The notes under the pieces are model-generated. The model did no database searches. It saw only the letters and a program-made list of their open reading frames with translations, and had not been told where the DNA came from. From Candidatus Cloacimonadota bacterium (GTDB lineage: Bacteria > Cloacimonadota > Cloacimonadia > Cloacimonadales > TCS61), in NCBI GenBank assembly GCA_014382915.1, contig JACNIV010000278.1, forward strand, positions 1-14,002: a stretch of DNA of 14,002 nucleotides, in the 5' to 3' direction. Each line of letters begins with the position of its first letter. Position 1 is the first letter of the stretch. Position numbers and translations under genes: made by a program. This document shows positions 6,116 through 13,126 of the stretch, piece after piece.

Positions 6116-7427
6116 AAGAATTTTATTTATTTCCATATTGAGCCTACTTTCCATCAGCTTCGTTTTTGCTGATGCTGCCAATTTTAATTCTTTTATGGAA
6201 GAGGTGCTCACCGACGATACAAAATATTTGCAAAAAGTTAATCGGTTAGACAGAGAACTTGCCGAAAACAAGATCGAACGTTCGGTTAACTGGTTTGATA
6301 TAAATCTTTCCTATCGAAAATACTCGAATGATAAGATCCGCAAACAAACGGAAACCACCCTGGAATATTCTGATATTGATGAAGAAGATGAACGCTGGCG
6401 GCTGGAACTGAGCAAGCGGTTATTTCCCAAAGATTACGATAATGTCAGTGATGACTTGAATGCCAGAATTGATATACTGAGATTGCAGCACGAGGTAGAA
6501 TTATATAGAATCTCAAGAATGGATGATATTATAGACGATCTGATAGAAAGCTTTGAAGCAGCTTCCCGAACATCTATCCTGAAAGATGAACTCACTCTTT
6601 TAAATCGAGAGAATCTTATCCTGGAAGAACTTCAAAGTAAGAATATTACCCAGCCCGAAGAATTAATAAAAAATATTAAGGAATTAAATAAAAAAGAAAA
6701 TGAACTTGCTGAATGGGAAGAAATAATTTCCATGCATACATTAAATTATTTTACAGCCTGTCAGAAATTTGATAATTCTTTTTCTGAGTACGTAATCATA
6801 ACTCCGGAAATTCCCGATACGATTCTTTTTCAAGAAACATTAACCCGCAAAATTGAAGAACTGAATAAAAAAATCAGAAAAATATCCGGTTCAATAAACT
6901 GGAAAAAAAATTATTTCTTTTTTCCAGAATTTAATATTTCCCTCTCCTATAATAACAGGAAAACATATCAGGATTGGAATATCACTGAGAATTCGTATGG
7001 ATATCTACGTGAAAGGAACTTTGAAGAAAAATATCCGGAAGGTGAGATCGAGTTGTCGCTTCCTTTTGATATCTTCTCCAATATCTCCGGGAAAAAACAG
7101 ATGCTGAACTCTTTTGAAAATGAAATCCAAATTTGGGGAATAGAAATGATCACTTCACTGCAATCCTTTGAATTGGAGAGAATCAACTCCTTTCAAAAAG
7201 CTCTCAATAACTTTAAAAGAAAGAAGAGATTGTGGCAACTTTATAATGAGCAATTTTTAAAATTAAAAGCTCAGTTCGATTCTCAGCCTGAACTTCTGGG
7301 AACCACACCGGAAATAAAACTCTTGAAAGAAGAGATCAAAATGCAAAAAGCAGAACTTGAATATAAGATCAGTGAAATGAAATTGTATAAAGAGATCTTT
7401 CTGATAAATTACTTTGGAGAAAATTAA
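6105..7427 (+). CDS. TolC-like outer-membrane duct protein (divergent)
   Basis: A 440-residue exported protein. It has a signal peptide (residues 1-22, K/R at 2-5, hydrophobic core, cleavage near FVFA-DAA). It then shows the two-fold TolC pattern: helix, an aromatic beta-strand (WFDINLSYRKY), long coiled coils rich in Glu and Lys, then a second strand pair (FFFPEFNISLSYNNRK and EIELSLPFDIF) and a second coiled coil to the C-terminus. This architecture, with an HlyD-like adaptor one base downstream, supports an outer-membrane channel reaching across the periplasm. Sequence identity to known TolC is weak. An upstream in-frame start at 5997 lies inside DUF4956 and lacks a signal peptide, so I chose ATG 6105. 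It has a poor ribosome site and overlaps the DUF4956 stop. Confidence 0.75.
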   Translation: MKAERILFISILSLLSISFVFADAANFNSFMEEVLTDDTKYLQKVNRLDRELAENKIERSVNWFDINLSYRKYSNDKIRKQTETTLEYSDIDEEDERWRLELSKRLFPKDYDNVSDDLNARIDILRLQHEVELYRISRMDDIIDDLIESFEAASRTSILKDELTLLNRENLILEELQSKNITQPEELIKNIKELNKKENELAEWEEIISMHTLNYFTACQKFDNSFSEYVIITPEIPDTILFQETLTRKIEELNKKIRKISGSINWKKNYFFFPEFNISLSYNNRKTYQDWNITENSYGYLRERNFEEKYPEGEIELSLPFDIFSNISGKKQMLNSFENEIQIWGIEMITSLQSFELERINSFQKALNNFKRKKRLWQLYNEQFLKLKAQFDSQPELLGTTPEIKLLKEEIKMQKAELEYKISEMKLYKEIFLINYFGEN

Positions 7428-7428
7428 T

Positions 7429-8541
7429 ATGACATCCGAAAAGAAAAGAAAATACATAATGATTCTTTCGATAGTCACACTTATTATCATTGTTATCATT
7501 TCCTATTTTATCGAAGCACGATCGCAGAAACTTCCCGCTGTGGTGAGGACAAACAAAGTGGTTATCAGTACCGAGACATCCGGAACAGTGAAAGAGTATA
7601 ATGTACTCCTGATGCAGGAAGTAACTACCGGGGACATGATCCTGGAGATGGAAAATCCGAAATTGAAAGCGCGCCTGGAAACATTGAAAAACGAGAAGCA
7701 GAAATATGAAGAATTAATAACTTCTGCAAAAAGTGGTGACCACCTGAATATGGAACTTTTCGAACTGGATGAGGATATTCTGAAAAACGGAAATGACCTG
7801 CAAAATACACAATTAGAAAAAGATAATATCTCAAATAAACTGGCAGTGTATTCCGAAAAATATAAGAATGCCGTTTTGCAATATGATGCCAGTAGAGAAC
7901 TATTTTCAAAAGGAATTATCAATTCAGCAGAATTTGAAGATATGACAAACGACTTTCTGAATATCAGCAATAAATATAATGAACTGAGAAGCGATTCTCT
8001 TCGGATGGAAAAAGAACTTGAAACCATTCAAAGTATGATAGATATTCTTAAGGCTCAGAAAAGTATGTTGTCCTCGAATGTTTCATTGATCGCTTCTAAA
8101 CATCTAATTGACCGAGATGAAATTAATTCAAAAATACACGATCTTGAACAGGACATTGCTAACCTGAAGATATATGCTCCAGCCAAAGGAACGGTGACGG
8201 ATATTTATTATAAACCCGGTGAAAAAATTAAAAGCGGGGACGTGGTTGCCGAGATCGCAACAATACAAGATATCTGGATCATTGCTTATGGGAATTCATT
8301 CAGCAGAAGAAGTATCAGTCCCGGACAAAAGGTGAAAGTGTACTGTGGGAACGGGAAAAAGATATTCGGAAGAGTGGTTTCGGTTTCTCCCATCATGGAA
8401 AAAGTGAAGGCGCTCAGCTCATCTTTTGAAACAGTAAACACATATTCCAAAATAGAAGTTCATTTTGATGATGATGAAGCCGCCTGGAAAAACGTTACAC
8501 CGGGAGAACGTCTGATGGTTAGAATATATTTTAAAAATTGA
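7429..8541 (+). CDS. HlyD-like periplasmic adaptor (membrane fusion protein)
   Basis: A 370-residue adaptor that would link an inner-membrane partner to the TolC-like duct. Seen in order: a short basic cytoplasmic start and one membrane anchor (residues 9-29); the first lipoyl half-motif (VVISTETSGTVKEYNVLLMQEVTTGDMILEMENPKL, about 44-79); a long coiled-coil hairpin (about 80-245); the second lipoyl half (IYAPAKGTVTDIYYKPGEKIKSGDVVAEI, 248-276); then a beta-barrel region (about 280-325) and C-terminal strands (340-370). The start ATG 7429 follows the TolC-like stop by one base and has GGAG at 7416-7419 inside that gene, implying coupling. No ABC, RND or MFS pump is encoded nearby, so its inner-membrane partner may be the DUF4956 protein. 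Confidence 0.88.
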   Translation: MTSEKKRKYIMILSIVTLIIIVIISYFIEARSQKLPAVVRTNKVVISTETSGTVKEYNVLLMQEVTTGDMILEMENPKLKARLETLKNEKQKYEELITSAKSGDHLNMELFELDEDILKNGNDLQNTQLEKDNISNKLAVYSEKYKNAVLQYDASRELFSKGIINSAEFEDMTNDFLNISNKYNELRSDSLRMEKELETIQSMIDILKAQKSMLSSNVSLIASKHLIDRDEINSKIHDLEQDIANLKIYAPAKGTVTDIYYKPGEKIKSGDVVAEIATIQDIWIIAYGNSFSRRSISPGQKVKVYCGNGKKIFGRVVSVSPIMEKVKALSSSFETVNTYSKIEVHFDDDEAAWKNVTPGERLMVRIYFKN

Positions 8542-8582
8542 AATAGTATAGTTCTTAGATTTTTCACAGGAATGAACTAAAA

Positions 8583-8752
8583 TGAGTTCTGCAAAATAGA
8601 GTGTTTTTGTCATCCTGAAGATTTCTACTTGCTGTTACCCTTGAAGGATCTACGCTTATAATGAGACTTGTCCGTCGTGGTGGATTCTTCGAAGGTTTGC
8701 TTTTGTAAGTTTTCCTCAGAAAGACGTATAATTTTTTATTTTGCAGAATTCT
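8583..8752. mobile_element. second MITE-like element, 170 bp, same terminal repeats
   Basis: The ends GAGTTCTGCAAAATA (8584-8598) and TATTTTGCAGAATTC (8737-8751) are reverse complements at 14 of 15 positions, and the left end shares GAGTTCTGCA with the element at 4395. In the same register, the flanking 12-mers AATGAACTAAAA (8571-8582) and TATGAACATAAT (8753-8764) match at 8 of 12, consistent with a decayed target duplication but not proof. The interior differs from the first element: it contains CATCCTGAAG (8611-8620) and GAAGGATC (8643-8650), which can pair through ATCCT/AGGAT. No coding capacity. It occupies most of the gap between the HlyD-like and CotH genes. Confidence 0.65.
8703..8732 (+). 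promoter_or_regulatory. candidate outward promoter inside the MITE end
   Basis: TTGTAA (8703-8708), an 18-base spacer, then a perfect TATAAT (8727-8732), lying just inside the right terminal repeat and reading toward the CotH gene, whose ATG is 50 bases further on. Mobile elements often carry outward promoters. Whether this one fires in the native sigma-factor context is not known. Confidence 0.4.
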
Positions 8753-8781
8753 TATGAACATAATAAAAAAAAGGAGTCGTA

Positions 8782-11133
8782 ATGAAAAAGAACATTTTTC
8801 TTTCACTTTTGCTGTTGATAGTTTCACAAATGGGTATTTGCCAGGAATTCTATGACATAAATACGGTGAATACTATTGAAATTATCTTTTCTGAATCTAA
8901 CTGGGATGAAATTCTGGATAATTTGTATGCTGCTGGAAATGAAGAATGCCTGGTGGGAACAGCAATAATAAACAGTGTACAGTTCGATAGCGTGGGAGTA
9001 CGATATAAAGGAAACAGCTCCTATCATCCCGATAGAATTAAAAATCCTTTGAATATAAAACTGGATTATATTCTTGAAGATCAATTACTCGATAGCTACG
9101 GTACTTTGAAACTGGCAAACTGTTTCAGGGATCCCAGTTTTATCAGGGAAACTCTCAGTTATGAAATAGCAAGAACATATCTACCAGCGAGCAAAGCCAA
9201 TTATATTAATGTTTATATTAACGGGGATTTGATTGGACTTTATACCAGTGTTCAGGATGTTGATAAATTCTTTATGAGCACTCTTTTTTATTGTGATGAG
9301 AATGCTCGATTCAAAGGAGAATTATCTTTCCCTCAAACGATTGATATCTGGGGTTATGCCGGTCTTGATTCAACTCTTTATTATGGTTTTTATGAATTGG
9401 AATCAGATTATGGCTGGAATAAGTTGGTAAACTTCCTCGATGTTTTCAATAATAACCCGGATGAAGCAGAAACCGTCTTGAATGTTGACAGGCATTTATG
9501 GATGCTGGCTTTCGATATTTTAATGGTAAACCTGGATTCGCCTATAAACATCGGTCATAATTTTTATTTATTTGAAGATAGTACACAGCGGTTCAATCCT
9601 ATTCTTTGGGATCTGAATGAGAATTTTGGAGGCTTTAATATGTCTCCGGGTGGTCCACTAAATATAATCCAGATGCAACATCTTGATCCCTTCTTGAATA
9701 TATCTCATCCTAATTATCCTATTATTAATAAAATTTTGCCCAATTCAACCTATCGGAAAATGTATATCGCTCATATGAAAACCATAATCGAAGAATATTT
9801 CTCGAATGACCTGTATTTAACCAGAGCCCTGGAAATCCAGGATATTATTGAAGAAAGTGTGCAGTCAGATCCTAATAAATTCTATACCTACAATGATTTT
9901 CTCAATAACATTTATAATCAAGTTGGATATGGACCTCCTGCAGTCTTTGGTATAACACAGTTAATGGATGAAAGGATTTCATTTATATTGAGCCACCCGT
10001 TGTTCCAGGAAATACCGCCGATCATTTCTAATATTGCAAATACACCTGCAACGATTGTACCAAACACAACGGTATGGTTCTCTGCAGAAGTTGAAAATGC
10101 AGAAACTGTTATACTCGGCTACAGACAAAATATCGCCGGAAAATTTGAAAAAACAGAGATGTTTGATGACGGCAATCATAATGATGGAGCTGCAGGAGAT
10201 GGAATATACGGAATCTCAATTATTGCAGGTTACAGCGATATTCAATATTATCTTTATGCAGAAAATAATGATGCTGGAATATTTTCTCCAGCAAGAGCAG
10301 AATATGAATTTCATACTCTCGATGTAGTTTGTGAAACGGGTAATATAGTCATAAATGAGATAAACTATCATTCCGCAGATGATTTTAATCCTGAAGACTG
10401 GATAGAATTTTATAATGCTGAAAATGATGACATCGATATTTCAGGATGGTGCTTCAAAGATGAAAATGATGAGCATATATTTACATTTCCTGCAAATACG
10501 ATCATTGAAACAGATGGATATCTTGTTTTATGTAGAGATTCCGGAGCGTTCTCAAGTTTATTTCCTGATGTGTATAATTTCATTGGAGATATGGATTTTG
10601 GTTTAAGTGGTGGTGGTGAATTGATCCGACTTTATGATGCTGAAGGTAGCATGGTTGATTCGCTGGAATATGATGATGAATATCCCTGGCCTACAGAACC
10701 TGATGGAAATGGACCTACACTGGAATTGATTGATCACACACTCGATAATACATTGCCATCAAGCTGGGCAGCTTCCGCTGAACATGGAACACCAGGGACT
10801 TTGAACAGTGCAGTATCGATAGAAAACAATGAAATAATACTGCCCGTAATAGGTAAATTATGTCAGAACTATCCAAATCCGTTTAATCCGACAACGATGA
10901 TTAGTTTTTCACTCATCGCAGAGGACGCTGAACACGCAGAGATTGTAATTTATAATATCAAAGGACAAGAGATAAAGAAATTAGAAATTAGAAATTTGAA
11001 ATTAGGAATTAATGAGGTTGTCTGGAACGGAACGGATGAAAACAATAAACCCGTTTCATCAGGAATATATTTCTATCAATTGAAAGTGGGTGGAAGGAGT
11101 ATTGCAACAAAGAAAATGCTGATGATAAAATAG
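8782..11133 (+). CDS. secreted CotH-kinase / lamin-tail-domain protein with T9SS tail
   Basis: 783 residues. It has a signal peptide (1-20). The CotH domain (about 25-410) contains VGVRYKGNSS (71-80), an RETLSYEIAR block (122-131), the VNLDSPINIGHNFYLF motif (249-264) and WDLNENFGGF (276-285). CotH proteins phosphorylate secreted proteins using D-containing motifs; here the second motif reads WDLN where WDYD is usual, so activity is uncertain. A beta domain follows (about 411-512, with DDGNHNDGAAGDGIYG), then a lamin-tail domain (about 518-675, INEINYHSADD to GTPGTLN), and a type IX secretion/FlgD-like tail (about 693-783, NYPNPFNPTT to KKMLMIK). It is therefore exported and probably surface-attached. 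The start has AAGGAG nine or so bases upstream. It follows the VTC/DUF4956 operon, a frequent CotH neighbourhood, but with its own likely promoter. Confidence 0.92.
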   Translation: MKKNIFLSLLLLIVSQMGICQEFYDINTVNTIEIIFSESNWDEILDNLYAAGNEECLVGTAIINSVQFDSVGVRYKGNSSYHPDRIKNPLNIKLDYILEDQLLDSYGTLKLANCFRDPSFIRETLSYEIARTYLPASKANYINVYINGDLIGLYTSVQDVDKFFMSTLFYCDENARFKGELSFPQTIDIWGYAGLDSTLYYGFYELESDYGWNKLVNFLDVFNNNPDEAETVLNVDRHLWMLAFDILMVNLDSPINIGHNFYLFEDSTQRFNPILWDLNENFGGFNMSPGGPLNIIQMQHLDPFLNISHPNYPIINKILPNSTYRKMYIAHMKTIIEEYFSNDLYLTRALEIQDIIEESVQSDPNKFYTYNDFLNNIYNQVGYGPPAVFGITQLMDERISFILSHPLFQEIPPIISNIANTPATIVPNTTVWFSAEVENAETVILGYRQNIAGKFEKTEMFDDGNHNDGAAGDGIYGISIIAGYSDIQYYLYAENNDAGIFSPARAEYEFHTLDVVCETGNIVINEINYHSADDFNPEDWIEFYNAENDDIDISGWCFKDENDEHIFTFPANTIIETDGYLVLCRDSGAFSSLFPDVYNFIGDMDFGLSGGGELIRLYDAEGSMVDSLEYDDEYPWPTEPDGNGPTLELIDHTLDNTLPSSWAASAEHGTPGTLNSAVSIENNEIILPVIGKLCQNYPNPFNPTTMISFSLIAEDAEHAEIVIYNIKGQEIKKLEIRNLKLGINEVVWNGTDENNKPVSSGIYFYQLKVGGRSIATKKMLMIK
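10919..11014 (+). repeat. short repeat-like DNA within the T9SS-tail coding region
   Basis: Two low-complexity stretches lie in frame in the CotH gene. GCAGAGGACGCTGAACACGC (10919-10938), continuing into AGAG, has a roughly 7-base rhythm like the CACGAAG-type repeat at 12781-12808. The stretch around 10980-11013 repeats TTAGAAATT-like units (TTAGAAATTAGAAATTTGAA). They encode EDAEHAE and LEIRNLKLGIN in the tail domain. They may be repeat insertions tolerated in a variable loop, or just biased composition. Confidence 0.3.
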
Positions 11134-11449
11134 TGATATAAAGACTTTGCGAAGATTTCATTCAAGAAAATTGTTCTTATAAACCTGCGCAAGGTTATCT
11201 TATTCAAATGTAAATAAGATAAATATCTTTTGTTGGATTTTCTGAAAATCCTGTAAAAATACCTTCCTAAGATAAACAGAATAAATGCATTTTAAACAAG
11301 TTAATAAATTTTATATTAGAATAAGAGGATTTCTTTATTAAAAAATTTCTTTGAAATAATTACTAATATTCTTTAAATGATTAAGGTTGACACGTTTTTT
11401 TAAATATCCAGATTTGCCACCAAAATTTATTAAAGACAGGAGAATCTTA
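11134..11449 (+). other. intergenic region between CotH and saccharopine dehydrogenase
   Basis: 316 bases without a gene. It holds one AACC...GGTT palindrome, AACCTGCGCAAGGTT (11182-11196), of the kind found in the MITE-like element and in the 12.9-kb array. A very AT-rich middle follows (11200-11370) in which I see no further structure, then the promoter and ribosome site of the next gene. I see no clear intrinsic terminator for the CotH gene. Confidence 0.6.
11387..11416 (+). promoter_or_regulatory. promoter of saccharopine dehydrogenase gene
   Basis: TTGACA (11387-11392) stands 34 bases before a strong AGGAG ribosome site at 11438. With a 17-base spacer the -10 would be AGATTT (11410-11415), a poor match. 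In Bacteroidetes style, CAGATTTG (11409-11416) sits 19 bases after the TTG, a closer fit to TAnnTTTG. The element is conserved in the degenerate copy at 4342-4380, which supports it being a real unit. Confidence 0.45.
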
Positions 11450-12769
11450 ATGGCAAAAAAAGTAACGATTTTTGGAGCAGGTCTGGTTGTGAAACCTATG
11501 GTGGATTATATAGCAAAACAGGGATTTGATATTGTGATCGCCAGCAGAACTTTAAGTAAAGCAGAAAAACTGGCAGCTTCACATTCAAACGCAACAGCAA
11601 AACAGTTTCTATCCGATGATGAACAGGCAATGGAAGAATTTGTTAAATCCAGCGATCTAGTGGTAAGTCTGCTTCCTGCAACCTATCATGTGAAAGTGGC
11701 AAAAAAATGCATCGAATTTAAGACAGATATGGTTACCACTTCCTATATCAGTCCCGAGATGCGAGCATTGGATCAGGAAGCAAAAGATGCAGGAATTATC
11801 ATTTTGAATGAGATCGGTGTGGACCCCGGTATCGACCATATGAGCGCAATGAAGATATTTCATCATGTAGAAAATGAAGGTGGAAAGATCGTTAGCTTTA
11901 TGAGTTATTGCGGTGGACTACCAGCTCCGGAAGCCAATACAAATCCTCTTGGTTATAAATTTTCCTGGGCTCCCAAAGGCGTGCTGAAAGCTGCCGGGAA
12001 CGGTGACCGTTTTATGAAAGATGAAAAAATTGTCGAGATCAAAGGAAAAGACCTTTTCAAGAATTACTGGTTTGTGGATGTGGAAAGTGCAGGCACTTTT
12101 GAAGCTTATCCAAACAGGGATTCGATGGGCTACATAGATATCTACGGATTGACACACCTGAAAACAATGTATCGCGGAACTTTCAGAAACATAAGTCATT
12201 GCGATACCTGGCACATTATGTCTCAAATGGGCTTCTATAAAGAAGATGAAATTTTTGAAAACCTGGAAGGAACGGTTAAGGAATTCATTCTTACTAAGAT
12301 GTTGAAAATGAATAAAAATGCTTGTTTGAGATGTGAACTTATTAAAAGATTTAAAATTCCTGAAACGAGTGTTATCTTGAAAAAATTTGAATGGCTCGGT
12401 TTCTTTGATGAGACACCGGTTCCAATAAAAAAGGGTGGAGCAGTGGATGTGCTCACAGCGATCATGCTGGATAAGATGTCTTATAAAAAAGGTGAGCGTG
12501 ACCTTCTGGTTCTTTATCATCAGTTCATTGCTGAATACCCGGATAAAACACAGAAGATCACTTCCACCATGATAGATTATGGAATTCCCAATGGAGATAC
12601 TTCGATGGCTCGCACAGTTTCCCTTCCTGCTGCTATTGGGGTGCGTATGATATTGGAAGGAAAAATCAATCTTACCGGGGTTCATATGCCGATACTTCCC
12701 GATATTTATAATCCTGTTCTTGAAGAATTAGAAAAGCTGAATATCAAAGTTGTGGAGAGATTTTATTAA
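11450..12769 (+). CDS. saccharopine dehydrogenase (L-glutamate-forming), LYS9 type
   Basis: A 439-residue enzyme that interconverts saccharopine with aminoadipate semialdehyde and glutamate using NAD(P). The N-terminal Rossmann fold opens KKVTIFGAGLVVKPMVDYI (3-21), with SR at 32-33 in the cofactor pocket. Strong family blocks follow: LLPATYHVKVAKKCI (74-88), VTTSYISPEM (95-104), NEIGVDPGIDHMSAMK (120-135) and SYCGGLPAPEANTNPLGYKFSW (152-173), near-identical to LYS9/LKR-SDH enzymes. Length is as expected for the stand-alone form. An in-frame upstream ATG at 11387 falls in the promoter; ATG 11450 has AGGAG at 11438-11442. The LKR gene follows on the same strand after 357 bases. Together they make the two-step lysine-saccharopine pathway that animals and plants carry as one fused protein. 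Confidence 0.95.
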   Translation: MAKKVTIFGAGLVVKPMVDYIAKQGFDIVIASRTLSKAEKLAASHSNATAKQFLSDDEQAMEEFVKSSDLVVSLLPATYHVKVAKKCIEFKTDMVTTSYISPEMRALDQEAKDAGIIILNEIGVDPGIDHMSAMKIFHHVENEGGKIVSFMSYCGGLPAPEANTNPLGYKFSWAPKGVLKAAGNGDRFMKDEKIVEIKGKDLFKNYWFVDVESAGTFEAYPNRDSMGYIDIYGLTHLKTMYRGTFRNISHCDTWHIMSQMGFYKEDEIFENLEGTVKEFILTKMLKMNKNACLRCELIKRFKIPETSVILKKFEWLGFFDETPVPIKKGGAVDVLTAIMLDKMSYKKGERDLLVLYHQFIAEYPDKTQKITSTMIDYGIPNGDTSMARTVSLPAAIGVRMILEGKINLTGVHMPILPDIYNPVLEELEKLNIKVVERFY

Positions 12770-13040
12770 AGCAGAATTAGCCACGAAGAACGCGAAGGAA
12801 CACGAAGGAAAAGATCTTCGCAATGGTTGGTTCGATGGAATTTTGTAAAAAACCTTGAGAAGGTTACCCACAGAAGAATTCTTTCAAATCAACCTTCTTA
12901 ATGGTTATATTAAGAAAAAGAGTCAGACTGAAACCATTGAAAAGGTTCAGCAGGAAGAAAATACTTTTAAACCTTTTCAAGGTTAGCAGATTATTAAGTC
13001 CGTGTTAATCTGCGAAAATCAGCGGCAAAAGTCTGTGTTT
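12770..13040. repeat. repeat-filled intergenic region with a regular palindrome array
   Basis: Several repeat types in succession. A 7-base-rhythm tract, CACGAAGAACGCGAAGGAAC, begins at 12781. Four palindromes follow at near-40-base spacing: AACCTTGAGAAGGTT (12851-12865), AACCTTCTTAATGGTT (12891-12906), AACCATTGAAAAGGTT (12932-12947) and AACCTTTTCAAGGTT (12970-12984). The third is the near reverse complement of the second (14 of 16) and the fourth of the first (14 of 15), so the array is symmetric. A tract CCGTGTTAATCTGCGAAAAT (13000-13019), running on into CAGCGG, follows and resembles a common intergenic repeat type. No gene is seen. Confidence 0.7.
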
Positions 13041-13041
13041 G

Positions 13042-13115
13042 TCAGCCTGCCGTGGCGTAGTGAAACGAAGACAGGTGAGGGTCTGCCTGCCCCGTTGACT
13101 AACTGGGGTGGCTGA
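13042..13115 (+). other. structured leader or REP-like element before the LKR gene
   Basis: A GC-rich block unlike its AT-rich surroundings. The outer stem is TCAGCC (13042-13047) with GGCTGA (13110-13115). Inside are two arms: CCTGCC (13046-13051) with GACAGG (13070-13075), one mismatch, and CCCCGTT (13090-13096) with AACTGGGG (13101-13108), loop GACT and one bulge. The outer stem and first arm compete for two bases. It ends two bases before the LKR ribosome site, so as RNA it could influence translation. It may equally be an extragenic repeat; it is too short for a lysine riboswitch. Confidence 0.5.
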
Positions 13116-13126
13116 AAAGGAGCATA

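Noticed and set aside
7503..8027. A 174-codon minus-strand open frame inside the HlyD-like gene
   Set aside because: Its serine- and phenylalanine-rich composition is what the complement of a Lys/Glu-rich coiled coil produces; the sense strand has clear adaptor motifs.
10034..10327. A 97-codon plus-strand frame inside the CotH gene in another frame
   Set aside because: The main frame is continuous with recognisable domains across this stretch; the alternative has low-complexity Met/Gln-rich composition and no ribosome site.
11134..11449. Lysine riboswitch upstream of the saccharopine pathway genes
   Set aside because: The predicted leader from the promoter is under 40 bases, and the 13042-13115 structure is far shorter than the roughly 170-base lysine riboswitch and lacks its five-way junction pattern.
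11918..12685. A 255-codon open frame on the minus strand inside the saccharopine dehydrogenase gene
   Set aside because: It lies fully antisense to a gene with strong family motifs, its translation is rich in His, Phe and Cys with no recognisable domain, and no promoter or ribosome site is evident.
12770..12782. GCAGAATTAG as a third MITE end
   Set aside because: Only seven or eight bases match the element end, and no partner GTTCTGC-type end lies within a plausible distance.
12851..12984. CRISPR array
   Set aside because: The units are only 15-16 bases, differ from one another, alternate in orientation, and the spacers are about 25 bases; no cas genes are present.
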